Assembly: GCA_025617745.1 (NCBI GenBank)
Contig: CM046858.1
Span: forward strand, 46,019,197-46,083,196
Direction: 5' to 3'
DNA from: Heliocidaris erythrogramma
Taxonomy: Eukaryota > Echinodermata > Echinoidea > Camarodonta > Echinometridae
DNA: 64,000 nt
The position numbers and the translations under genes were made by a program. Shown here one piece after another: positions 21,550 through 32,624 of the stretch (position 1 is the first letter of the stretch; each line of letters begins with the position of its first letter). The notes beneath the pieces are model-generated. The model saw only the letters and a list, made by a program, of their open reading frames with translations, had not been told where the DNA came from and ran no database searches.

Positions 21550-23721
21550 GAGACGGAGCTGGCTGAGGCTCAGGAGGCGGGACCCTAGACACGCGACTGC
21601 GTTGACCCGAAACAGGACCAGCAGGTCTACGCCGAACAGGGGCCCGCGTTGGCTTAGAGCTAGTGTGAAACTGCTTAGTCATATCCGAGATCTGCTTTCG
21701 CGCATCGATCTCTCTTTGAAACACCGTAGCGAATTTACCACCAAAAAGCGAAGGACCCCGAGACGGAACATCTCGGAGAAGTTGAGCAATGCCCGACTCT
21801 CTAACACCCAGTGCTGAGAGAGCCGAGGTCCTGCGACGGAACGTAGCCGAAGCAGCTGCTGTGGAAAGCTGCGACCACTGCAGACAAAAAAGAGTATGCA
21901 GCAAGTCGTCAATAATCAGCTTGTCACCATCGGTAACATTCAACTCCTCCGCCCTGGACCTAAGGTCGGAGAGAAGCCCTTGAAAAGCCGCCAAACGCAT
22001 CCCTGACCTAATGTGGTTTTCAATATTAGACCAAATCTTATCCTCCGCCCTGAACGCAGCGGAGGTAAGCGGATTAGTCGCCCGCAAGCGACGACCAACC
22101 TCTAAAATCTCAGGAGAAAGAATCTTAGCCTTGAAAAAGCTGTCTTGGTCCTGAGAACAAAAGGCAAAGGCCTTACCCCTGACCGCATTAGATCGCTTAA
22201 CCAACACCGCGGCCTCAATGCGGTCATACTCCAGCTTGAAAACCTCCTCAAGAGCAATACCCTCAGAGGAGACCTGCTGCTTGAAATTCCAACGCGAAGT
22301 CGAACCCTGCGCGCGGGTTGACTGAACTTCAGGGAGATATTTGGACAACAAAGCAATCGCTTCCACTCCATATAGATTGAGCGATTGAGACTCCGCCTGC
22401 CCAAGCGATTCGGGAACCGAAGCTTGAGAGGACGCATCCAAATCTGGTTCCACCCGAGTGGAATGAGACACAGGAACGCTAACAAAGGCCTCCGCAGGCG
22501 GGTCCCCGCATGGTTCACCAAAAGTCTCCTCGCCCGGCGGAGCCCCAAGGGCCGCGGGAATAGGAGGCACATGCGAATCAGTCTCAGACAAAGAGGAATC
22601 AATCACAAAAGGCTGATCAGACTCAAAGCGAGATCCCTGAATAGGGACAGAAGTCAGGGTTGAAGAAGCCGGTACAAAGGACCAACCCTGATTCTGAGCA
22701 AAAGCCCGCATCATACTGAACATGTCAGCTTGAGAGGAGCTAGCCGGGTCAGCCAGGCCAGACGGGCAAGAGGCCGGCAAAGCCTTGCCGCTTTTCGCCT
22801 TCTTCTTGGCCTTTTTCTTGGCTGGCTCGACAATAGTCGTAGCCGAAACCCTTTTCTTAGAACGCTTAATCGGATTCGTTCGGATCCCCGAAGCCTCTTC
22901 GGAAACACGAACCGATTCCTCCGCGGAGGGACGTTCACTTCCCATAAAGGGATTGGAGCGCTCATGGCGTAAGCCTAGAGAATCGCCCAAATCACCCATA
23001 TTGGCTAGGCAAGAAGATGCCGTAGCCATGGGTTGGGAGCTAAAAGCTCCCAGTGCGTGGGCAGACCGAGATGACTCGGTATGTGCCCGATGACTACTAA
23101 AGGCATGTGAACCCACTATTGGACCGCTCGAAAGCAGCAATAGGGGAGCACTAGTAGTCACGCACTCAGGTGAAAACACCTGTTGCTCCGAAGAGCGTCC
23201 ATAATTGTTAGCTCGAGCATTCCCATCAGCTGGCAACTGAGACAGCCCAGAAAGTACTCGTTCCCCCATATGGCGTTTGCCGGGGGCTAGGGTTTGAGAA
23301 CACAGACCAACATGGACTAAGCCCGTGGGTTGCCCTGCAGTAGTGGGGCGCGTCTCCCCTAACGGATCAGAGCGAGTGAACGCTACCGTACGGGAAACAA
23401 CAGCCCCCCCTCTGGTCTCAGCGACCGGGGGATTGGATTCGAGATATCCAAACCACTAGAATCTGACGCCACCCACCCCGAAACCACAGGCTTCGGAGTT
23501 GACAATCCCGATTCAGTTAACGCCACCCGTCCCGAAGCCGCAAGCTCCGAAACTGGCAAACTCTGCAAGGGAACACCACTAGGCAACTTACCTTTAGCCC
23601 TCCTCCCTCCCCCGCGTACCGCTGTACTCGGGGGAGTTCTGGAAGGCCGAGTCGTCTTGCTAGACAACTCTTCGGAAGAAGCAGGTCTCCTTGACCCAGC
23701 TGCTTCTTCTTCCGAATTCAT
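21464..23721 (-). CDS. DIRS gag-like ORF, copy 2 (one apparent frameshift)
   Basis: Begins MNSEEEAAGSRRPASSEE at 23721. The first frame runs to a stop at 23383. The main frame continues as a 601-aa stretch from MGERVLSGLSQLP (23269) to KAMASQKAKPGF. The two frames would join at the C-run near 23404-23410, which has seven C here and in copy 3 but eight in copy 1. Features: serine/proline-rich N-terminal half; a basic nuclear-localisation-like segment (KRSKKRVSATT, KKKAKKKAKSGK); a central helical region (ALEEVFKLEYDRIEAAVL); and an Arg/Gly-rich C-terminus (RGRGSRGRGFSRGSRG) suited to RNA binding. Structural nucleoprotein role is inferred from position. A slippage-dependent frame change cannot be excluded. 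Confidence 0.85.
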
Positions 23722-24143
23722 ACCACTGCAATAAAACAGACAATAAAGTATACTTTTCAAATTAAGAAATACTTCAACTGAATGCAGTAAATAAAACTAA
23801 AGTTTATTTGGGAGATACGCACTAAAGAAATTTTCACAGCCTAAAAACCGTAAGAACAAACACCGAACCCGAAGGCTCGGTGACAAACGGAAACACCCGC
23901 AAACACGGAAATATCTACGTGGGGCTGACCGTGAAAGAGAAAAATAAATGCCAAGAAAGGGAATCAAAAAATCCCTTGCAATCGGCAAGAGTGACTAATA
24001 AAACACAAAGTACTATAATCTAAACGAATATAGGTACCTAAAAGTGCTTTAACTATGTGAAAAAGCGCACCAAAAAGATACTATACGACCTGATTTCAGG
24101 AGCGCTGTGACTATACGTCCTAACTCGTCGGGGGCGAGCAAGA
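23722..24143 (-). other. DIRS copy 2 5' untranslated region
   Basis: Leader between the right ITR and gag. No frame extends through it; the 63-aa frame near 23797 lacks support although copy 1 also has it. Confidence 0.6.
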
Positions 24144-24311
24144 AAGAGGAAGATGGCCGTAGCGTATTGACGCGCGTGAGTGGCGAAGGGGACAATAGGA
24201 TTACGGGGGGTGCGCACAATTTTGTGACACATGTGTGATAATTCTCGAAGGGGTCCCGTAGTCAAGACTACAGGCATAATAGGTAGGTATATATGATTTA
24301 TTGCAGTAAAT
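24144..24311. repeat. DIRS copy 2 right ITR
   Basis: Inverse of the inner left ITR. It carries the copy-2-specific variants (GCGTATTGACGCG, CAATTTTGTGACAC), exactly complementary to the left ITR of this copy. Outer tip ends GCAGTAAAT. Confidence 0.9.
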
Positions 24312-26019
24312 CATAAATGTTACACATTTATGGAATAAAAATGGCACACCTATTCTACGCAACACACCTTCCCTTCCCCTGTCCTCTTATCCTCTATGTT
24401 ACATTACGGATAACACCCCCCCCCCCCCACCTTTCCTTCAAGACATGGGGTCACCTTACTTATACCCATTCAGAAATCTACCTGACTGAATAAAGAACTC
24501 TCAGGAGAGAAAAGCTGTCTCATTATATTCAGACAATTGCATTAGGCCGCAGAGCTATTCCCTTTGTTAACCCAATCACTGCTGCATTCTTTCATTCCCA
24601 TAAGCTTAATAACAAGGACCACACACTTCCTGTAAACAAACAGATAATTCCGTTCTTAAAAATATGCATCTTTCTCCTACCTATTCATTTCCTCTATTAA
24701 CTTTAACCACTTATATCTGGTATCATAACATGATCAACTTGCATACTTGGTAGCAGCAGCAGAGACCTTTAAATCATCAACCAGGTTGAAATACATTTTA
24801 AAAATGCTATAAACACAGAATTCCTATATGTACCAATAATGATATCATATCTACGGACTAGCTATTTTACTACAAATAAAAACCTAGATTAATATAATAT
24901 TACAATGATGAGATTACTGATGGATTCAAATATATTTTTCGCAATGTCTTTCTTTCAGTTTTGTTTCATGGTACTCTGCCACCCTAACTATTATACTAAA
25001 AAACATGTCTCTGGAGCTATATGCACAAAAAATACCTTTCAACCTTTCACAAATAAATAGAAGATAATAACCCAAGGAGATCAATGACTTAGAAGTTCTC
25101 AGAAAGACTGATATCCCATAATGCATCTATAAACAGATATGTTACTTGTAGTAGTCCCTCATTCAGATAGAGAAGAGCTTTAAACAAGTCAAGTGTAATG
25201 GCTTTCTAAAGATAGACTCTCTCTCTCTCCAACAGTCACAGGGTAGATCACTATATGGCTTCACATGTACTTTATCAAAGAGGTAATTTCAACCTAAAAG
25301 TTAAAAAAAGGACAGAGAAAGAATACGAAAAGAAAAATAGAGGCACAGAAAAGAGAGAGGGGTTTCTGAAAATTCAGAGAAAGAGAAAGAGAAAGTTGAT
25401 GAAATACAACCACTAATGAAACTAAAGAGCAAAACATGATAATTATACAAAGAGAAAACAAAATCAGACAAGAACAAAAACAGAAATACAACTGTATAAT
25501 GACAAATGAATGATGTTATATAAAATCAAGTTTGTATCCAGACACAGGATTAGTGAGACAGCACAATCAATATGCGAATTTATCTAAAACTATCTGACTA
25601 AGATATGAAAGTATTATTGACTCACATCATGAATGATGGGAGTAGCAGCAACGGCAAAGTTATCTCAACCTTTATATTGAAACAATGAAATATTTAACTC
25701 ATTATTTGCTCATGAGCAAGTGACTATCAATGAATTTACTGTGTGTGTAGTTACACAGTATAAATCCCATTTAATACCATTCTCTGATATATGGATTAGA
25801 GAAATTAAAAGGATATTTAATTGTGATTTTCCACAGAGACTGGTATACATGCCTCTAGACACATGAATGTACAGTATTATCCAGTACGACCTTGAAGAGT
25901 CTCTGTATATAAAGTGGATTGAAGATAAGACTTTAAGGTTTTATCACTCACAAGTGTAACCCTGAGGGAACTAAGGTCTAATGCCTCCACCTGCAGGAAG
26001 AACTGACTGTCAGGGGTTA
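24312..26019. other. Unique AT-rich sequence
   Basis: No supported gene. Contains a poly-C run near 24416-24430, a short CT repeat near 25218 and a purine-rich stretch at about 25300-25460. Confidence 0.5.
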
Positions 26020-26540
26020 TTTACCCAATGGTATGGCTAGCTAGCTAGCGATGGATGCTGTGTTCATATTACCCTTGCACAGCATAGCTAGTGGTTGATG
26101 GTGTGTTCATATAACCCAAAACATGGCTATCGGTTGGATGCTCTTTTCATACTGCCTATGGTCTAGCTACTGCTGTGTTCATATTATTGGCTGGTGTATT
26201 CAGATGAGGGTAAAGGTTAGGTTTCAATGCACGATTCAATTAACTGGATTATTTACCCTTAGCATAGCTTGCAGTGATGCTGTTTTCACATTAGTAAAAG
26301 TTGGGGGCTGATGTTTTTAGTTGCCCCCAACTTAGGTTTCAAAGAGCAATTCAATGAGAGTGATAATTTACCCATAGTACAGCTTGCAGTTGATGCTATG
26401 TTCATATCATGGGAAGGCATGTTCAGTAGGGGGACAGTTTGGTTTTAATGCACGGTTCAATGAGCATCATTATTTACCCATAGCACAGGTAGCAGGTGTG
26501 TTCAGTTGGGGGAAAATTGGGTTTCGATAAGCCATGATCA
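26020..26540. repeat. Degenerate tandem repeat, about 150-180 bp period
   Basis: Recurring motifs GATGCTGTGTTCATATTA, CATAGCTTGCAGT, GGTTTCAATGCACGATTCAAT and TTATTTACCCATAGCACAG appear in order several times with many changes. A perfect 11-bp hairpin stem (AAGTTGGGGGC / GCCCCCAACTT) lies at about 26297-26333. Further units of the same repeat occur at 27895-28085. Confidence 0.7.
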
Positions 26541-26619
26541 GTATATTGTATATTCATATCATGCTTCACTCTATACTGGAAAAACTACTGAAGTACACAA
26601 GCAGTAAAAAAATATAGTA

Positions 26620-26660
26620 GTAGTAGTAGTAGCAATAATAATAATAATGATAATACTGTT
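26620..26660. repeat. TAG/TAA microsatellite
   Basis: (TAG)n passing into (AAT)n next to the MITE that starts at 26675. Confidence 0.8.
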
Positions 26661-26674
26661 AATGATAAGAATAA

Positions 26675-27256
26675 ATTGTGACCCTCCACCGCAAAATGAC
26701 CAATAAGTCGGAAATTTGGGGTTTTAAAATTTCATCACAGTTTGAAAGTTTAGATTCTAAGCTTTATGTTGATATATAACTTGTATTGTATGGGCTAAGC
26801 AAAGCCTTGTAAATTACAATGAGAATGTCAACGTGTCAGACAGGCTAAGAACCAAACAATAGAGAAAACAGCTCTAAAGTAGAGTACTAATTAGATTAGG
26901 TTGAAACTTTTCATACCTTCGGAATAGATATAATTCTTTGTTCCTTTTGATTTTGAATATCAGACATTACATAGTTTATAAGCTATACAAGAAAAGTGAT
27001 ATGAAGTACAATCCCAGCAAATTGACACACAAGTTTGAATGTCCAGGGAAACATGGTCATTTTGAATGAGAGTAAAAACATATTTCAACATGGTATTTTA
27101 CCCTGAAATTTTGTCAGATTGTAGATTATTAAATGAACTTTCAGAAAACACAAAAAAAATTAAAATCAAAATTTCCACCCCAAGCCACCTTTTTCAGCTA
27201 TTTACTCTAAAACTCCCATTGTGACTTGTGGTTGTTTAGTGGTGGAGGGTCGCAAT
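26675..27256. mobile_element. MITE with GACCCTCCACC termini
   Basis: ATTGTGACCCTCCACC at 26675 and GGTGGAGGGTCGCAAT ending at 27256 are inverted with one mismatch. About 580 bp with no transposase frame. Subterminal AAATGACC and GTTTAGTGG differ between ends. Target duplication is unclear. Confidence 0.7.
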
Positions 27257-27894
27257 AATTATTGATAATAATGCCTTTTACTTGAAATGAAATTTTCACA
27301 CACAGGGAGGATATTCACCAGTTCGAAAGACTCGCAACAAATAGCATTTATATCCTTTTTTAATACTTATCTGATATATAACATTCTCCATACTAACATT
27401 TAACTGTACAACATTACAGTGTTATTATCCTTTAAATAAATGCTTCCCTGTTGATTGTATCTCGGTATGACCAAGGTCTTACCATCATCAACAAGGTCAT
27501 TGGAAACAAAAAGCTAGACTCTATGGAATCTGAAATCAAATCAACTTCTATAAAATTAGATTATTTCTTCTGAGAAGACAGTCAAACGGAAAGTAATCAT
27601 ACTAATTACATCATTCAAATTGCTATTATTAGCTGTACGAACAATCGTGATGGTTACTTCCAATGTCCTTTCAATCATAGCTCTCATGTATGATAGCTCT
27701 CATGTACTGCAGATATTCGTGGAAGGCAGAGAAAGAGATTAATTCATAAGGATCGTATTTATTCACAATTTTGTGATTTCTCTACCAGACTATTCTATTT
27801 CTATAAACATCCATATATTGTCAAAAACAGAATTTTTTATTCAGAGATTTCACAATAACTATTTCTGTTCATACAAATAATTTGAGCAATAAAT
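27257..27894. other. Unique AT-rich sequence
   Basis: No supported gene or repeat. Confidence 0.5.
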
Positions 27895-28085
27895 TTGGGG
27901 TTGATGTTTTCAGCTGAAAGAAAGTTAGGTTTCAAAGAGCGATTCAATGAGCGTGATTATTACACATAGCACAGCTTGCAGTTGATGCTGTGTTCATAAT
28001 CATGGCAGTTGGGAGAAAGTTTGGCTTTAATGCCTGATTCATTGAGCAGAATTAATTTTCCAGAACACAACTAGCAGGTGTGTTC
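27895..28085. repeat. Further unit(s) of the degenerate repeat at 26020
   Basis: Shares GGTTTCAAAGAGCGATTCAA, ACATAGCACAGCTTGCAGTT, GATGCTGTGTTCAT and AGCAGGTGTGTTC with 26320-26500, in the same order and orientation. Confidence 0.75.
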
Positions 28086-28920
28086 TTGTTTTTAACTGGG
28101 TATAAGATGAATGAATGTATTAAAAAACAAGGTTTGGTATAAGTTTTACTTCCTTATAAATCATACTCATTACCTTCTTATTCCCTATGGATCAAAACAC
28201 TGGAAGGACACATAGGTGGAGTATATGGTACATATATAATATATACTGACTATTAGAGTTACAAATATACCAATTTCATGCTAATTCGCATCTTTGTAAA
28301 AAAAAATATGTTGAATGGGGTCATACAAGAAGGAATACAGATACATTTTCAAAAAATTGTTTTCTCCTGTAAAAGAATTATTCACAGTGAATTTCACACT
28401 ACACAACAAAGGAAAGAATCTCAAATGTGAATAGGGGTCAATAAATGTCATGTGAATAGTGTGAGAAACCTGCAGCTGTATGATGCATGAAAACACTCAT
28501 TTACATGACTTGCAATATGTCATATACATCAATATATGGATATGTTCAATTTCCTAATTACATTTACAGAAAAACATAGAAAGTTTAACTATGACCATAT
28601 TTGACAATGCTAAGCACCAAGTTTAAACACAATGGTAAATTCATGCATGATAAATTTTCTCACTACACTAGCTTCATCATTTTCTACCAACATTTAATAA
28701 AAGTAAAGCTACACAGTTAATCTATGACCATAAGCGAAAATAACTTTGAAATAACATTTATAATGATATGAATAATATATTCATATTTGATAATGAGAAC
28801 AATCTGTTAGTTCATTAACAATATTATTCAGCTGAAAAGCTTGTGTTTGTGTGGCAACATGATGAGATTATTGAAACATTATCTGCAAGGATTTTTTTTT
28901 CATCTCAATTATTTCCAAAG
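28086..28920. other. Unique AT-rich sequence
   Basis: No supported gene. Forms the left flank of the Penelope-like element. Confidence 0.5.
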
Positions 28921-28931
28921 CCAATAATCTT
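28921..28931. repeat. Left target-site duplication of the PLE
   Basis: CCAATAATCTT, identical to 38051-38061. It directly abuts the left inverted arm. Confidence 0.8.
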
Positions 28932-28933
28932 AA

Positions 28934-29474
28934 AACGTGGAGAAGGTTTACGGTTCACCATGTGTGTTGGTAGGAGGAAAGGGAAAAAGAAAATTGGAGA
29001 TGGATAGACGAGAAAGGATGACAAGAGAGAAAAGAAGAAATAATCTTTCGTGACACTGGGTGAAGTCCTGAAAAGGACTGTAGACCAGATGAGATGAGAG
29101 GAGAAGACTTGGTTGATGACCGATGGATGAGCAGCGATGGATTGAGTAGCGAAGGTTTGAGTAGATGAGGCTTGAGTAGGAGGTTACTCGACGTTTCGGA
29201 CAGGTTGACTGTCCGTCATCAGGAGTGAAGTGTGCTAGACGAGCGGCGGGGTTTTATGGAGTGTGTGCGGACGTCGGAGGAATCGGCGGCCGGAGGTGCG
29301 GGCGGGTTGCTGTCGGTGGTGGCGCTATTATGTCCGAGAGTTGAGTGGACGTGTGTGCGGACGTCGGATGGATTGGTAGCGGGTGGCTGGCGGCGTGAAG
29401 TCCTTTGTGTGTTGGCTGGTCGAGGGCGGAGATTGTACCGGGTTTGTGTAGGTGGGACGGCGGGCTGTGGTGTC
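28934..29474 (-). repeat. PLE left inverted arm (541 bp)
   Basis: Reverse complement of 37477-38017. Both arms are 541 bp with very few differences visible. It carries antisense copies of the PLE C-terminal coding tail and of the hammerhead-like motif. The junction with the RT frame falls at 29474/29475. Confidence 0.95.
29186..29226 (-). ncRNA. Hammerhead-ribozyme-like motif, left PLE arm
   Basis: Exact inverted copy of the motif at 37725-37765: stem I ACTC/GAGT, core CTGATGA, stem II GGACAG/CTGTCC, then GAAAC and GTC. See the right-arm entry for reasoning. Confidence 0.65.
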
Positions 29475-31231
29475 CAATCTTGACCGACACCTCAATCCGG
29501 AAGACTTACACAAGGTCAACACCTTCAACAAGGACACTGCCGACCAAGCTTTCAACTCGACCCGACTCAAGCACATCAACAAATTTAACCAACTCTCCAC
29601 ACCCAAGACCACTCCCACCGACAACTCACGCCACCCGAGACACAAGGACACCGTCATCAACCTCAGCAAGCACCAACTTACTCAACCTCAACACAAGGTA
29701 CTTTCTCTAGGACTTAACTTCGCGGTCCCCCCCAAGAAGGAACATTAAGGAACTACGCGAAAACCAATCCATCCACATTCTTCAAGCTGACAAGGGCAAC
29801 GCAACAGTCGTCATGAACCAACAAGACTACAACCACAAGATCAACGACCTACTCAAGGACAAGGACACCTACCAAGAACTGAAGCACGACCCGACCCAAG
29901 CCACGGAAAGGAAGATCAACCAGAAGCTACTCGCTCTCCACCGCAAAGACATCATACCCAAACCACTCTACTTTCAACTCCGATCTTCTTCAGGCACCTG
30001 CCCCATCCTTTTCGGCCAACCCAAGATTCACAAACCCGACACGCCTCTCCGACCCATCATTTCCACCCGCGGATCTCCCAGCTACAACACAGCACGACAC
30101 CTAGCCACCATACTTCAACCACTAGTAGGCCTCACCGACCATCACGTCACCAACTCACAGCATTTCGTCGACATCATCTCCAAGACTAAGCTTCAACCCA
30201 CCGACACACTCGTCAGCTTCGACGTCGTCTCACTCTTTACCAGCGTACCGGTCACCGAAACCTGCGATATCATCAGACAACGACTCCTCACCGACTCAGA
30301 CCTTGCCTCACGCACCAACCTCACTCCTGACCAGATCCACGACCTTCTCCTCACCTGCCTCAACTCCAATTCCTTTAAGTGGCGCACCAACTTCTACAAA
30401 CAACTCAAAGGGGCTGCCATGGGTTCACCTCTCTCACCAATCATCGCCAACATCTTCATGGAGCACCTCGAACAGCAAGCACTGAAGACCGCCGACAAAC
30501 GACCCTCACTCTGGCTTCGCTACGTAGACGACACTTTCGTCATCTGGCCACACAGCACAACAGACTTGCACCGATTCCTCGACCACCTCAACAGCCAACA
30601 CCCAGACATCAAGTTCACAATGGAGACTCAACTCAACGACTCAATCCCTTTCCTGGACGTTCTCGTCAAGAAGACTAACTCAGGGTTCCTCTCACACCAG
30701 ATCTACCGAAAACCTACCCACACGGACAGATACCTCAACTACCGCTCCTTCCACCACCCATCCGTCCACCAGTCGGTACCCAACTCCCTCATCAGACGCG
30801 CATACCAACTCAGTGACAAGGACCATCTTCAACAAGAACTCACTCACATCACCAATGCACTCACCTCCATCAACCAATACCCCAGGAAGAAGATCTCCAC
30901 CCACCGACCTCATCACCAACCCACAGACGCCGCCACCGACGACCAACCCACCGGCAACCAACCCACCACAGTTGTTCTCCCGTACCTCGGCAAGACATCC
31001 CACCAACTACACCGCATACTTACTCAGGCTAACTTCAAAGTCCGACACCGATCCTCCAAGAAACTTCACTCCATCTTGCACTCACACAAGGACAAGACCC
31101 CCACCAACAAACAACCCGGTGTATACAAGATTCCCTGCGACTGCGGCAAAGTCTACATCGGAGAGACAGGACGAGATTTCAACACAAGACTTAAGGAACA
31201 CAAGGCCTGCCACCGACTCAGCGACTGGGAC
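29475..31231 (+). pseudogene. PLE reverse transcriptase and N-terminal half of GIY-YIG endonuclease
   Basis: The frame enters directly from the arm junction (DRHLNPEDLHKVNTFNKD) without a plausible start, so the 5' end looks truncated. A C7 run near 29726-29732 shifts the frame by one base; coding then continues through ILQADKGNATVVM to 31231. RT motifs: FGQPKIHKP, LRPIISTRGSPSYNTA, SFDVVSLFTSVP, GAAMGSPLSPIIANIFME, catalytic YVDD (30521-30532) and SIPFLDVLV. A proline/threonine-rich linker leads to the GIY-YIG start GVYKIPCDCGKVYIGETGRD (about 31118 on). DIRS copy 3 interrupts it after WDK. The role would be target-primed reverse transcription. Confidence 0.92.
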
Positions 31232-31232
31232 A

Positions 31233-31428
31233 AATTTGTAAAATCAGCACTGATTTTCTTATTTACTATATAAATCTATATACCTACCTATTATGCCTGT
31301 AGTCTTGACTACGGGACCCCTTCGAGAATTTAACACACATGAGTCACAATATTGTGCGCACCCCCCGTAATCCTATTGTCCCCTTCGCCACTCACGCGCG
31401 TCAACACGCTACGGCCATCTTCCTCTTT
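31233..31428. repeat. DIRS copy 3 left ITR
   Basis: Inverse of 36934-37081 apart from the outer tip. Its private variant CATGAGTCACAATATTG is mirrored exactly in the right ITR (GTGACTCATGTG). Confidence 0.9.
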
Positions 31429-31497
31429 TGCGAGCAATCCCAAGTAGAAACATGTTGCTTGCAAGGAGCGGGGAAGGAGGGAGGGTCATAGGTAGGT

Positions 31498-31582
31498 ATA
31501 TAGATTTATATAGTAAATAAGAAAATCAGTGCTGATTTTACAAATTTACTGCAATAAATCATATATACCTACCTATTATGCC
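31498..31582. repeat. DIRS copy 3 internal complementary region
   Basis: Joined reverse complements of the left and right tips, as in copies 1 and 2. Confidence 0.9.
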
Positions 31583-31649
31583 AGACCAACGCCAACTCAA
31601 AGACCGGGAGGCATGTTTCGAGCAGAAGGAAATAGGATTACACCAAAGA

Positions 31650-32624
31650 CTACAAAGAAGACACAGCGGCCTTCAAGGTGGCTGACGCAAACAAAGCTTC
31701 ACCTGCGGGAATATCCCTAAGGTAGCAAGAAATGAAGGAATTGGGCGAACGCCAATAAGCAGCCTTCAAAATATCAACAAGCGCCACACCTTGAAACAAA
31801 GCCCAAGAAGTGCTGACACTACGAGTATCATGAGCACGAGGCTTACTGTCGGATAAAAGAGCCTCTGTGCCAGCGGCCCTAATAGCTTCAACGATCCATC
31901 TAGAAATGGAATCAAGAGAGGCAGGAGAAAAAGGCTCTCTAGTGATCAGGAACAACTGATCATCCTTACGATAAGACTTAGTCTTATCAATATACCATTT
32001 GAGAGCCCTAACAGGACACCAAACTTTGTCCTCACGCACCGAAGAAAAGTCAGAAAGCGGACAAAGAAAAATCTCAACAGGACCGGAGGTAGCTGTCTGA
32101 TTCTTGGCAACGAAAGAAGCCCTAGGAATCAACCTAACACCTTTTCTCTCCTAGCGAACATGACCAGGAGAAAGACAGAGAGCATGAAGAGTACTGCGCC
32201 TCTGCCCAGAGGCAATAGCTACCAAAAAGAGCGTCTTAACCGTAAGATGATGAAGCGAAGCTTCACCTAACGGTTCAAAAGGAGGTTTCGCCAAGGCCTC
32301 CAGGACCTTAGGCAGACTCCAAGACGGCACTAACTTAGAAAACGAAGGTCGCTTCAGAAAGAACGAACGAATCAAACCACTTAGTAGCGGGGAATTGGAA
32401 ATCCCCGAACCATCCGAAAAACCCGAATGAATGGCCCCGATCGCCGAACGGTAGCCTCGGATAGTAGAAATAGGCCTCCCTTTGTCAAATAACGAGATTA
32501 AGAAATCCGCAATTGAACCAATAGGAGCCTTAGAAGGGGTTTGATTTCTCTCTTTGCACCAAAGGAGAAGGACCGAGAGACGGGAATTGTAAATTTCCCT
32601 AGTAGAAACCCTACAACTGGACAT
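31650..32624 (-). pseudogene. DIRS tyrosine recombinase, copy 3 (nonsense mutation)
   Basis: Same 975-nt span as in copies 1 and 2 and no indels, but Trp158 (TGG) has become TAG at 32151-32153, between the first catalytic Arg and the HDTR box. Without readthrough the protein would lack the His, Arg and Tyr active-site residues. The stop/start overlap TAATG with pol at 32622-32626 is retained. Confidence 0.92.

Larger units (their letters stand above)
18123..24311 (-). mobile_element. DIRS-type retrotransposon, copy 2 (near-intact)
   Basis: About 6.19 kb, bounded by AAT at 18123-18125 and 24309-24311, with no target duplication beyond that. Order on the minus strand: right ITR, 5' leader, gag-like ORF, overlapping RT/RNase H/MT-like ORF, YR ORF, ICR, left ITR. 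Pol and YR are fully open. Gag has one apparent frameshift at a homopolymer. It is the only copy here with the unrearranged gag-pol junction and is the best candidate for an autonomous master of this family. Confidence 0.95.

Noticed and set aside
29232-29483. 83-aa frame in the left PLE arm, also at 37459-37719 on the minus strand
   Set aside because: Antisense of the PLE C-terminal coding tail present in both arms.
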